Assembly: GCA_029975295.1 (NCBI GenBank)
Contig: JARKPK010000029.1
Span: 113,047 to 154,732 of the forward strand
Direction: 5' to 3'
DNA: 41,686 nt
From: Thermoguttaceae bacterium
GTDB lineage: Bacteria > Planctomycetota > Planctomycetia > Pirellulales > Thermoguttaceae
The translations under genes were made by a program, and so were the position numbers. Positions 1-7,721 of this stretch are shown here, one piece after another (positions within the stretch are counted from its first letter, which is position 1; the number at the start of each line of letters is the position of its first letter). Below the pieces are notes generated by a model. It had not been told where the DNA came from. It did not search any database and saw nothing but the letters and a program-made list of their open reading frames with translations.

Positions 1-1
1 C

Positions 2-328
2 CAAGCTCTGTCGATCGAGCCGAACAACGCCCGGGCGCTGACCGCTCTGGGCAAACTCCGCGAAGAATCAGGCCGGCACGCCGAGGCCTTGGCCGCCTAC
101 CAGCGATCGTATGCGGCCGACGACCGGCAAAGCGAATTGGCCACCCGCATCGCCTCGCTGCAAACCGTGCTGCCGGCGCCGGCGTGGGCTTCGGGCCCCG
201 GCAGTCCACCGTTGCCCAATTCTGCCGGTCCGGCGGCAACAATGGCCGGCCGTCCCGGGGCGTCGAGCTACGCCGTGCCGCCGGTCGGGCCGTCGAACAC
301 GCTGGTTGGCCAATCCCCCTGGCGCTAG
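2..328 (+). CDS. TPR-repeat protein, C-terminal end (5' truncated)
   Basis: The frame is open from the left edge to a TAG at 326-328, so only about the last 108 residues are present. The first 40 or so residues read as a tetratricopeptide helix pair: the motif ALSIEPNNARALTALGKL is followed by GRHAEALAAYQRSYAADD, with the usual small and aromatic positions. After about residue 50 the chain becomes a Pro/Gly/Ala/Ser-rich tail with no recognisable domain. TPR arrays normally mediate protein-protein contacts. The partner cannot be told from this fragment. It lies about 700 bases upstream of fliL and is probably not cotranscribed with the flagellar genes. The TPR call is firm; the function is unknown. 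Confidence 0.75.
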   Translation, partial: QALSIEPNNARALTALGKLREESGRHAEALAAYQRSYAADDRQSELATRIASLQTVLPAPAWASGPGSPPLPNSAGPAATMAGRPGASSYAVPPVGPSNTLVGQSPWR

Positions 329-1028
329 GGATTTGCTCGCGATTTCGCGCGGAGCGGCGTCCCCTTCTCTCGGCCCGATCGCATGGTTCCCGTCTGCCGG
401 CGGCAATCAGCCCGTCGGGCCTGCGCGCCATTCCCCAAACTTCCCCACGGCTCGCGTGCCGCTGGTTTGCAGCCTGTGGAATCGCCCCTGCGCGCCAGCC
501 CGCCTGCCCGAATACACCGGAATTGGCCTTTGCGCCGCCGGGCTGTTTGGGCACAATGTGGCCCGAAAAGACCGGCGAGCGGACCGTCCGCTGTCCCGAC
601 GGTGCAAGGCCAACCGCAAGGCAGTTGCAAGGCCCGAGGCGGCGGCGATCGTCCCCGGGCAAAGGCGGCGAAACGTCGGGCAGATGCGCTTGGCCCCCAA
701 CGCCAGGCGTGCCCGTCAGCACCCGTGGCATCGCATCTGTGAGTCGAGGTGCAATCGTCGGCCCTACGATCGGTGCAAACGGTGCGATCGGCGCTTCGCT
801 TGTCTATGGAACCAGCGCTTTCCACGAAGCCTAATCCCAAGGAGACGCGTGCTCTTTTTTGCCTCAATGGCAGAGTCTTATAACCTAGACTTTCAATGCT
901 CAGGCGGATGACGCCCCTGCGCTGGCGCTGTTGTCGTACCCAGAAGGGAACGCGCCGACCGCGGCGCAGGGCCAGCCGCCGCCGCTGCGATCGGGCAGAT
1001 CTAGGTTCTTTGACGATGCGACTGAGGT
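329..1028. other. 700-base gap without a convincing gene
   Basis: Open frames of up to 266 codons cross this stretch, but their translations are rich in Arg, Pro, Cys and Ala, lack any domain and overlap one another in several frames, as expected of GC-rich non-coding DNA. Base composition falls near 851-900, where a T-run and a possible promoter lie. I see no tRNA, no repeat and no strong terminator hairpin after the upstream TPR gene. Confidence 0.6.
856..884 (+). promoter_or_regulatory. possible sigma70-like promoter for the flagellar cluster
   Basis: TATAAC at 879-884 matches the -10 consensus at five of six positions. It sits 17 bases after a weak -35, TTTTTG at 856-861. The predicted transcription start is about 135 bases before the fliL start codon. 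No sigma54-type TGGCAC-N5-TTGC element was seen here. The weak -35 keeps the confidence low. Confidence 0.3.
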
Positions 1029-1721
1029 ATGAGCAATCAAACAACAACCAATCCGGCTGAAGAAGCAGGCGGTGCGCCTGCGGCAAAGACATCGATGTTG
1101 GCCAAGATCAACGTGCTGTTGTTCTTGGCCGTGGTGATTGTCGCTGAATGCCTGATCGCCTATTTCTATCTGCCGTCGGCATCGGCCACGGCGGCCGTCA
1201 CCGCGCCGCCTCCGCCAGAGAAGAAAACCGAGAAGGAATCGGAGAAAGCCGCGCACGGCAAGGAATCAAAAGAGCCGGCGAAGGAATCGGCCAAACACGA
1301 GAAGACCGAAAAGGCCTCGGGCCACGGCAAAACGGAGAAGAACGGAGCGAAACACGGCGAAGCCGCCCCGGCCGAAGAAGCCGAAGAGGCCGAACCGCCC
1401 GACACCTTGGAAGTCGATTTGGGCGAGTTCAGCGTCACGGTGTATCAGCCGGTTTCCAACTCGACGTTGCGGATCGACTTCCACCTGTTTGGAACCGTGC
1501 CCGGCGAGCAAGGCAAGGAGTTCACCAAACTCTTCGACGAAACGAAACACCGTTTCCGCGATCAGGTGCTGATGATCGTTCGCAGTGCCGAGATGACCGA
1601 CCTGACCGACGCGGGCCTCGGCCTGATCAAACGCCGCATCCAAGACCGCGGAAACAAACTGTTGGGCAAACCGCTGCTGCAAAGCGTGATCATCAGCGAT
1701 TTCGCCTTTATCGAACACTAA
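1029..1721 (+). CDS. fliL: FliL, flagellar basal-body-associated protein
   Basis: FliL is an inner-membrane protein beside the flagellar stator that affects motor torque. This 230-residue protein has a short cytoplasmic start, one membrane segment at about residues 24-50, a Lys/Glu/Ala-rich linker at about 63-122 with repeated KE-type motifs, and a C-terminal FliL domain at about 125-230. The domain starts TLEVDLGEFSVTVYQ and ends with the usual hydrophobic strand plus short tail (VIISDFAFIEH). It is longer than typical FliL (about 150-190 residues) because of the charged linker. The start is the ATG at 1029; a GAGG lies unusually close to it, so initiation may be weak. It heads the fli cluster, with 330 bases before fliN. 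Family assignment is confident from sequence and context. Confidence 0.88.
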   Translation: MSNQTTTNPAEEAGGAPAAKTSMLAKINVLLFLAVVIVAECLIAYFYLPSASATAAVTAPPPPEKKTEKESEKAAHGKESKEPAKESAKHEKTEKASGHGKTEKNGAKHGEAAPAEEAEEAEPPDTLEVDLGEFSVTVYQPVSNSTLRIDFHLFGTVPGEQGKEFTKLFDETKHRFRDQVLMIVRSAEMTDLTDAGLGLIKRRIQDRGNKLLGKPLLQSVIISDFAFIEH

Positions 1722-2051
1722 ACCGCCGCCGTGGTGGAAACGACTGTCCGCTGAGGTTCGAAACGGAAATGCAACGCGTCTGACGATCGCATAGCCGGAT
1801 TCTGCGGGCGCTGTTGCCTTCGCAGAGTTGCCAATGTTCTACGAGAATTCAGCGAGTAGAGGATTGAACGAGTAATCGCCCCAGGCCCAAGCGGCCAAGG
1901 GCGACACGTAAAGCAAGGAAGTGATGGTTGCCCACGGCATCGCCATGCCGAGGCCTCCCCAGCCCGAATCGGAGCGAACCGTCCGCCGGCCGAGGGGCCG
2001 CGGCTGAACCGATTTCGATTCGACTCCGCCTGAAAGGAATGGACTCCGATC
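1722..2051. other. 330-base gap between fliL and fliN
   Basis: No plus-strand gene is visible, and nothing resembling FliM can be read in any frame. The only coding-like signal is the minus-strand miniprotein frame at 1839-1946. No terminator-type hairpin was recognised, so read-through from fliL into fliN is possible. Confidence 0.5.
1839..1946 (-). CDS. possible 35-residue membrane miniprotein antisense to the fliL-fliN gap
   Basis: On the minus strand an ATG at 1946 follows GGGGAGG with about seven bases of spacing, a good ribosome-binding site. The frame runs 35 codons to a TAG. The peptide starts MAMPWATITSLL and is mostly hydrophobic with several Trp and Tyr, enough for one membrane segment. 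Counting by hand, 25 of 35 third positions are G or C, which suits the neighbourhood. There is no homology evidence, and GGAGG strings arise easily in GC-rich DNA. It occupies the place where fliM is usually found between fliL and fliN. It may be a real small protein, the end of a decayed gene, or chance. Confidence 0.3.
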   Translation of the reverse strand: MAMPWATITSLLYVSPLAAWAWGDYSFNPLLAEFS

Positions 2052-2687
2052 ATGGCCGACGATTCCCTGATGAGCCAAGACGAAATCGAGCGACTGCTGG
2101 CCCAAACGGCCTCCAATCGCCCAGCGGCCGAGACGCCGGCCCCCGCGCCGTCGCCGACGGAAGCCGCCGCGGTTTCCCCGCCTGCGGCCGCTGCTCGCCC
2201 CGCCGCCACTGGACCGACCGCCGCCGCTGCTGCGCCGTCGCCCGCCAGGGCCGCGGCGGCAGTCAGCGCGCCGGCCCCCGCGCCGTCAACCGCTGACGAG
2301 TCGCTCTCGCAAGGCGATATCGAGTATCTCCTCAATCAGGCGGAACGCGCTTTGGCCTCGATCGATTCGCCCAGCGAGGTCCCGCCGGGAGTCACCAGTT
2401 TCCGACTGCCCGAGTTCACTCCGGCGCCGCCGAGCACCGAGGCGGCGACGATCGAACTGGTGAGCGACATCGAGCTCGATCTGCGCATCGAATTGGGCCG
2501 CACCCACATGTATTTGGAAGACGTGCTGCGGCTCCGCAAGGGCTCGGTCGTTCCGCTGGATAAACTGGCGGGCGATCCGGTCGATATCTTCGTCAATGGC
2601 CGGCTGATCGCCCGCGGCGAAGTGCTGGTGCTCAACGACAACTTCTGCGTGCGCGTGGCCGAACTGCTGGCCGCGATGCCCGCTTAG
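2052..2687 (+). CDS. fliN: FliN, flagellar motor switch protein with two FliM-like N-terminal motifs
   Basis: FliN forms the lower C-ring of the flagellar switch and helps dock the export apparatus. The 211-residue protein ends in a clear FliM/FliN C-terminal (SpoA) domain at about 136-207: [17 protein letters not shown], then the [11 protein letters not shown] turn, then [16 protein letters not shown]. The N-terminal half is unusual. Residues 6-16 read [11 protein letters not shown] and residues 85-94 read [10 protein letters not shown]. Both resemble the segment at the start of FliM that binds phospho-CheY. They are joined by an Ala/Pro-rich linker of about 65 residues. E. coli FliN is about 137 residues and has no such motif. 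The ATG at 2052 follows GAAAGGAATGG. With no fliM beside it, this protein may combine signal-receiving and ring roles, somewhat like FliY; that is inference. Confidence 0.88.
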   Translation: MADDSLMSQDEIERLLAQTASNRPAAETPAPAPSPTEAAAVSPPAAAARPAATGPTAAAAAPSPARAAAAVSAPAPAPSTADESLSQGDIEYLLNQAERALASIDSPSEVPPGVTSFRLPEFTPAPPSTEAATIELVSDIELDLRIELGRTHMYLEDVLRLRKGSVVPLDKLAGDPVDIFVNGRLIARGEVLVLNDNFCVRVAELLAAMPA

Positions 2688-2820
2688 CGCCCGCCGGCCG
2701 AGTCGGCCACGGGAGCGGCGAAGCGGCCCAACCGGCCTGCTTCGCCAGACAGAGCCGCGTTCGCCTTCCCGCAGCTCAGTCCAGAAATCGAACAACGGAA
2801 TCAACGGCAAGGACGCCGCA

Positions 2821-3918
2821 ATGAACAGGCCGAGCCTTTCCACCGCGCCATTGAAGCAACGCCCGCGGCGCGCGCCGAGGTTGGTCCAGCGAGACCGGCT
2901 CAGATCGCCCGCGCTTGGCGCCATTCTTGCGATCGCGGCGGCCATGCTGAGCGCATCGGCGGGCAAACCGGCCTGCGCCCAATCCCGTCCGGCGGCTTGG
3001 GTCGCCGAGGAACAGGCTGCCGACCACCGCGACGGCCGCGCCGTGGCCGAACGAACGCTTGTTGACAATCGCTCCCCATCCCCGCACAACGCGACCGACA
3101 ACCGCATCAACGCCGACTACGCGCCCCCGCCGGCTTCGCCGGGCATGAGGCCGCAGCGAATCGGATCGCCCGGCGATCTTCGCTGGTCCGATGCCCCGGG
3201 CGGCAGCGTTGTGCCGATCGCGTATGCCGCCGAAGCGCCGGATCCCGGGGCCGCGCCGTCTTCAACCGCTTCGGAGGCCGCGCGCGTCCTCCCGCCCCCC
3301 GATCCGGCTCCGCAAAGCGCACACTCCGCTGAGTCGTTGCCGTTGAGTCCGCCGCGGCCTTCGCCGCAAACGGAACCGCCCGTCGAGTTCAGTGCGTCGC
3401 AACGCCAGCCCGAAGTTTCACCCGCGCCACCGGCCCAAGGCAACACCGGCGCCGGTCCGCAGCCGACACTGCTTCCGGCCCCGGTGGTCAAACCGCCGTC
3501 CGAGCCGGTGAGCCTCACGCCGCATCGCCAAAGCGAGACTGAGGGCCGCGGGTCGAGCTTCAAAGCGTTGGGAACGATCGCCGGCAGCCTGGCGATCGTG
3601 CTCACGCTCTTGTTCGTCGCCCTTTGGCTGCTGCGCCGCACCGGGCCGGCCGCCGCGCAACCGCTGCCCGTGGAAGTCGTCGAACTGCTCGGCCGCGCGC
3701 CGCTTTCCGGGCGGCAACAGATGCACTTGCTGCGATGCGGGCGCAAGCTGCTGTTGGTGTCGGTAACGCCCGAATGCGCGAAAACCCTGACCGAAATCAC
3801 CGATCCGGTGGAAGTCGATCGCCTTTCGGGCCTGTGCCAACAAAGCCGGCCGAACAGCGCAACCGCCGCGTTCCGCCGCGTGTTCGAACAGTTCGCCTCC
3901 GCCCGTCCGGAGGCATGA
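2821..3918 (+). CDS. fliO: FliO, flagellar export protein with a long Pro-rich N-terminal extension
   Basis: FliO helps assemble the FliP ring of the flagellar export gate. The 365-residue protein has a hydrophobic signal-like segment at about 29-53 ending CAQS, and a disordered Pro/Ser/Ala-rich stretch at about 55-245. A membrane helix follows at about 249-271, then the conserved FliO region at about 280-335 ([24 protein letters not shown], here given in two parts: [12 protein letters not shown] and [12 protein letters not shown]), ending [18 protein letters not shown]. Enterobacterial FliO is only about 120 residues; the extension is the difference. If the first hydrophobic stretch is a signal peptide, the linker is periplasmic. 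The ATG at 2821 has an AAGGA about seven bases upstream. It lies between fliN and fliP, the usual place. The assignment is good; linker topology is uncertain. Confidence 0.82.
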   Translation: MNRPSLSTAPLKQRPRRAPRLVQRDRLRSPALGAILAIAAAMLSASAGKPACAQSRPAAWVAEEQAADHRDGRAVAERTLVDNRSPSPHNATDNRINADYAPPPASPGMRPQRIGSPGDLRWSDAPGGSVVPIAYAAEAPDPGAAPSSTASEAARVLPPPDPAPQSAHSAESLPLSPPRPSPQTEPPVEFSASQRQPEVSPAPPAQGNTGAGPQPTLLPAPVVKPPSEPVSLTPHRQSETEGRGSSFKALGTIAGSLAIVLTLLFVALWLLRRTGPAAAQPLPVEVVELLGRAPLSGRQQMHLLRCGRKLLLVSVTPECAKTLTEITDPVEVDRLSGLCQQSRPNSATAAFRRVFEQFASARPEA

Positions 3919-4108
3919 GTGCAACCGAGGAGCGCCCGAAGCCGACTTTTCGGAAGACGCTGGATCGTTCTTCTCGGTTGCGTTGCGGCAATCGACGAAC
4001 GCCGCGCAAGAGTGCGAAAAACGTTCGAAAGAGCAGATCACCGATGTCGTCCGCGCCCCATTGAAGGCGCGAACGCCGCCATCAGCGAACAACCCCAACG
4101 GTCCCCCA

Positions 4109-4972
4109 ATGAACGCCCCGAGCCCGAGCCGTCCGAACCTCTTGCGACTGGCGCTTGCCGCGCTGCCGGCGCTGGTTCGTTGCAGCGCGGTTTGGGCCGT
4201 GATTGTCGCCGGCGCGATCGCGCCGCTGGAAGCCTCGGCCCAAGAGAACGCCAACCAGCCGCTCACCATGAAGCTGCCCGACGGGCTTGCCGCCGGGCCC
4301 GAGCACTGGACCAGCCCCGAAGGGCTCAGCTCGTCGCTTCAAGTGATGCTGCTGATGACCGTGCTGAGCCTGGCGCCGGCGATCTTGCTGATGACCACCT
4401 GTTTTGTTCGAATCGTCGTGGTTCTCGGCCTGCTCCGGCAAGCGATCGGCACGCAACAACTGCCGCCCAGCCAGGTGATCACCGCGCTGGCGCTGTTCGT
4501 CACGTTGCTGGTGATGGCCCCTGTTTGGAAACAAGTCTATACCGACGGCGTGGCGCCGTACACCAACCGCGAGGTCTCGCTCGAACAGGCATGGGAGCAA
4601 GGCGTTCGGCCGATTCGCCGCTTCATGAGCATGCAGATCGAACGCGCGCAGAACAGCGACGACGTGTGGCTGCTCATGCAGTACGCACCGGCTCAGGAGC
4701 CGCCGAAAACCTACGACGACGTGCCGCTGACGGTCCTTTTGCCCGCCTACATGCTCAGCGAATTGAAAGTGGCGTTCCTCATCGGTTTTCAGATTTATCT
4801 GCCGTTTCTGATCCTCGACATGGTCGTGGCCAGCGTGATGGTTTCGATGGGCATGCTCATGCTTCCGCCGGTGCTCATCTCGCTGCCGTTCAAACTGTTG
4901 CTGTTCGTGCTTTGCGACGGCTGGCATCTGATCGTGGGCATGCTCATCGAGAGCATCGAGCCGTTCTCGTAG
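4109..4972 (+). CDS. fliP: FliP, flagellar export gate protein
   Basis: FliP forms the pentameric core of the membrane export gate with FliQ and FliR. The frame opens at 3983, but the ATG at 4109 is preferred because it puts a signal peptide directly at the N-terminus: [19 protein letters not shown], a hydrophobic core, then ASAQE. The mature part shows family landmarks: [20 protein letters not shown], then [19 protein letters not shown], then [20 protein letters not shown]. The last helices include [18 protein letters not shown] and a final segment ending in a short charged tail. At 287 residues it is slightly longer than E. coli FliP (245). It stands 190 bases after fliO and about 100 before fliQ, in standard order. 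Confidence 0.95.
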   Translation: MNAPSPSRPNLLRLALAALPALVRCSAVWAVIVAGAIAPLEASAQENANQPLTMKLPDGLAAGPEHWTSPEGLSSSLQVMLLMTVLSLAPAILLMTTCFVRIVVVLGLLRQAIGTQQLPPSQVITALALFVTLLVMAPVWKQVYTDGVAPYTNREVSLEQAWEQGVRPIRRFMSMQIERAQNSDDVWLLMQYAPAQEPPKTYDDVPLTVLLPAYMLSELKVAFLIGFQIYLPFLILDMVVASVMVSMGMLMLPPVLISLPFKLLLFVLCDGWHLIVGMLIESIEPFS

Positions 4973-5068
4973 CCGCGGCGCGACAGCCGGTTGTGCGGCT
5001 ATGAGTCACGCAACGCTCCGGGGCAACACCGATCGGGTTCCAACGCATTCCTCCGCCGATTCTCGCTT

Positions 5069-5335
5069 ATGGACGCTCAAACAGCCGTGGATCTGGGCCG
5101 GCAGGCATTGTGGATGTCGCTGTTGATCGGCGCGCCGGTGCTGCTGGTCGGCCTGTTGGTCGGTCTGATCGTCGGTTTGTTGCAGGCATTGACTCAGGTT
5201 CAGGAACAAACTGTCGCCTTCGTGCCGAAATTGGCGGCAATGATCATCACCTTGGGATTGGCCCTGCCCTGGCTGATCCAACAGATGGTCCAATACTCGC
5301 AGGAACTGATCGGCGGAATCGCCGGCAGGCTCTGA
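5069..5335 (+). CDS. fliQ: FliQ, flagellar export gate protein
   Basis: FliQ is a two-helix membrane protein that wraps the FliP/FliR core of the export gate. The ATG at 5069 gives an 88-residue protein, matching the usual 89. The upstream in-frame ATG at 4991 would add 26 polar residues not typical of the family. It begins MDAQTAVDLGRQALWMSL, followed by a helix with repeated GLLVGLIVG and the conserved LLQALTQVQEQTVAFVPKL. The second helix is AMIITLGLALPWL. It is placed between fliP and fliR as usual. Nothing is odd except the 96-base spacer before it, which lacks a strong ribosome-binding site. Confidence 0.95.
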   Translation: MDAQTAVDLGRQALWMSLLIGAPVLLVGLLVGLIVGLLQALTQVQEQTVAFVPKLAAMIITLGLALPWLIQQMVQYSQELIGGIAGRL

Positions 5336-5462
5336 GCCGGTCGGCCCCGCCGCGAGCCGCCGGCGCCTCGGGCGGCATGGCTCGGCGCCTTGTCCGCCCC
5401 GTGCGATCGACCGCGTCATAGTGTACCGCCGCAACCCCCGAACACCGCCCACTCTGTAAGCC

Positions 5463-6287
5463 GTGAACGCGTTTCTGGCGCAACTGACCACTGAAAAGTT
5501 CCTGCTGTTCACGCTGGTGCTGACGCGTGTGACCGGATTGACGATGACTGCGCCGATCTACGGCGGCCGCGACGTGCCCGCCGTGGCTCGAGCGCTGATC
5601 TCCTTCGCTTTGGCGCTGCTGATTACGCCGATGCAATGGCACGTGTCGGTCGCCCCGCCGGGAAGCACGCTCGGCTACTTGGCGCTGGCGGCCGGCGAGT
5701 TGGTGATCGGCGTCAGCTTGGGTCTGGGCATCATGATCCTCTTCTACGGAATGCAACTGGCCGGCGAATTGGTCGCCCAAGTCGGCGGGCTGATGTTGGC
5801 CGACGTGTACGACCCGAGTTCGGAAACCACGGTGCCGCTCTTCTCGCGGTTTTTCTTTTTGGTGGCGGCCGCCGTCTTCGTATGCATCGGCGGACACCGC
5901 ATGGTGCTGGCGGGCCTGCTCGACACCTTTGCCGCCATCGAACCGGGCGGAATGGGAATGCCTGCCGACGTGGCCGACGCCTTCCTGCTGCTGCTGACCG
6001 AAAGCTTTTCGCTGGGCATTCGCGCCGCCGCCCCCACCGTGGCCGCGCTGCTTGTCGCCACGCTGGTGATGGGACTGATCGGCCGCACCCTGCCGCAATT
6101 GAACGTAATGGTGATGGGGTTCGGTCTGAACGCCATGCTCACTTTCGTCGCCTTAGGGTTGACCTTGGGCGCCGCCGTTTGGCTGCTCCACGACTACTTC
6201 CCGGCCGGACTGGAAACCATGCTGGCCGGGCTCGGCGCCGCCCCCGAGGGCAAGGGCGGCGCCGCTTGGCTTCCAGAAACGTATTGA
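5463..6287 (+). CDS. fliR: FliR, flagellar export gate protein
   Basis: FliR is the single copy subunit that completes the helical FliP/FliQ/FliR gate. The 274-residue protein starts with GTG at 5463 and has about six membrane segments. Typical stretches are FTLVLTRVTGLTMTAPIYGG near the start, VPAVARALISFALALLI, LGLGIMILFYGMQLAGELV and the late RTLPQLNVMVMGFGLNAML. Length is close to the usual 260. It is followed by flhB after 146 bases. The short Gly/Ala/Glu-rich C-terminus after the last helix appears variable. Assignment is secure. Confidence 0.94.
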   Translation: MNAFLAQLTTEKFLLFTLVLTRVTGLTMTAPIYGGRDVPAVARALISFALALLITPMQWHVSVAPPGSTLGYLALAAGELVIGVSLGLGIMILFYGMQLAGELVAQVGGLMLADVYDPSSETTVPLFSRFFFLVAAAVFVCIGGHRMVLAGLLDTFAAIEPGGMGMPADVADAFLLLLTESFSLGIRAAAPTVAALLVATLVMGLIGRTLPQLNVMVMGFGLNAMLTFVALGLTLGAAVWLLHDYFPAGLETMLAGLGAAPEGKGGAAWLPETY

Positions 6288-6433
6288 TTTTCGGAGAAGG
6301 CCCGGCGGTGCCTCGGGAATCGACATCCCGCCGACCGGTCCGGTTGCACGAATCTTCCGAAAGACAGCACGAACCCAGCCGCACAGCGGCCACCCTGCGG
6401 CAATAACCAAAATCGGTTTTCCGGAGACGATCG

Positions 6434-7519
6434 TTGGCCGATCTCGAAGGCGACAAGTCGCAAGAGGCAACCCCGCATCGCCGGCAACAGGCCCGCGAAG
6501 AAGGGCACGTTGCGCGCAGCCACGATCTGGCCTCGGCCGGGCTGCTGCTGGTGGGCTTGCTGGCGCTGTGGGGACTGAGCGGCGGGCTGTTCGACTACCT
6601 CGGCCGGATGACCCGCAGCCAGTTGGGCGGCGCGCCTTGGGTGCATGCCGATGTCCAGTTCGTCTCGGCCGCCTTTTGGCAGCATCTGGCCGCGTTGGCG
6701 CGGTTCGTCGGGCCGCTGCTCGGGCTGCTGTTGGTGGCCGGCGTGTTGGTGAATCTGCTGCAAACCGGTCTGCTCTTTCTGCCCGACAAGTTGATGCCCG
6801 ACGCCTCCCGCATTTCGCCCCTGCAAGGGTTCGGCCGCATCTTCTCGCTTCAGAACGTCGTTCGTTTGGGGTTCGGGCTATTTAAAGTCGCCCTGATCGG
6901 CGGCATCGCCTATGTCGCCGTCCGCCAGCGGAGCAACGAGTTGATGGCTCTGACGGCGCTGTCGGTCGGCGCTATCGCGCAAACCCTGCTCGAACTGCTT
7001 TTCTCTATCGCGATCAAAATCGCCCTGGCGCTGGTCGCACTGTCCGTGCTCGACATGATCTTCCAACGATGGAAATTCGAGCAAGACATCCGCATGACCC
7101 CGCAGGAAGTCCGCGAAGAGTTCAAAAACCTCGAAGGAAACCCGCAGGTCCTTGCCCGCCGAAAACAAGTGCAGCGCCAACTGGCGATGGGCCGGGTGTC
7201 AACGGCCGTGCCCAAGGCGGACGTGGTTGTCACCAACCCGACGGAGTTGGCCGTGGCGATCCAATACGACCCCGAAACTATGGCCGCGCCGATCGTCGTG
7301 GCCAAAGGGGCCGGCTCGGTCGCCGGACGCATCCGGCAGTTGGCCCTGGAACACGGCGTGCCGATCGTCGAGCGGAAACCGCTGGCACAAGCCCTCTTTC
7401 GCGAGGTCGAGGTGGGCAAGCCGATTCCGCACGACAAATATGCCGCCGTGGCCGAAGTGCTGGCCTACGTCTATCAGCTCAAGGGCAAAGAGATTCCCAC
7501 GCCCAAACAGGCCGCCTAA
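6434..7519 (+). CDS. flhB: FlhB, flagellar export switch protein with NPTE cleavage site
   Basis: FlhB regulates the change from rod/hook to filament export through its self-cleaving cytoplasmic domain. Translation begins at TTG 6434, giving the family-typical opening GDKSQEATPHRRQQAREEG. Four membrane segments lie at about 31-52, 90-115, 141-165 and 185-207, followed by the cytoplasmic domain from about 212 to 361. The autocleavage motif, normally Asn-Pro-Thr-His, is here N268-P269-T270-E271 (bases 7235-7246). Asn and Pro, the residues flanking the cut, are kept; His is replaced by Glu. The position agrees with Salmonella FlhB Asn269. Length, 361 residues, is normal. It ends the flagellar block; flhA does not follow. 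Assignment is secure, and the effect of Glu271 on cleavage is unknown. Confidence 0.95.
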   Translation: MADLEGDKSQEATPHRRQQAREEGHVARSHDLASAGLLLVGLLALWGLSGGLFDYLGRMTRSQLGGAPWVHADVQFVSAAFWQHLAALARFVGPLLGLLLVAGVLVNLLQTGLLFLPDKLMPDASRISPLQGFGRIFSLQNVVRLGFGLFKVALIGGIAYVAVRQRSNELMALTALSVGAIAQTLLELLFSIAIKIALALVALSVLDMIFQRWKFEQDIRMTPQEVREEFKNLEGNPQVLARRKQVQRQLAMGRVSTAVPKADVVVTNPTELAVAIQYDPETMAAPIVVAKGAGSVAGRIRQLALEHGVPIVERKPLAQALFREVEVGKPIPHDKYAAVAEVLAYVYQLKGKEIPTPKQAA

Positions 7520-7621
7520 TCCGCTCACCTGACAGCCCGTTGAACTAGTATTTGCAAGCACACTTGGCAGCGGTGGCAAACGATTTTGCCCACAAGAGCT
7601 TGTGCAAGCATTGTGTTCTTT

Positions 7622-7655
7622 AGCGGGCTGCTGAAAAGGGCGAGAACGGCCCGCT
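7622..7655. terminator. possible hairpin between convergent flhB and sulfotransferase genes
   Basis: AGCGGGCTG at 7622-7630 can pair with CGGCCCGCT at 7647-7655, including one G-U pair, leaving a 16-base loop. It lies in the convergent gap between two gene ends, where a bidirectional terminator would be expected. There is no T-run on either side, so an intrinsic terminator is only a possibility. Confidence 0.25.
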
Positions 7656-7721
7656 CGCGGAACATCGGCACAGTCCGATCGGCGCCGCCGAAGAAAGCCG
7701 CCGCAAAACCGCTGCCGCCGG

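Noticed and set aside
111-911. 266-codon frame upstream of fliL
   Set aside because: Composition is Arg/Pro/Cys-rich, other frames overlap it equally, and no domain is visible.
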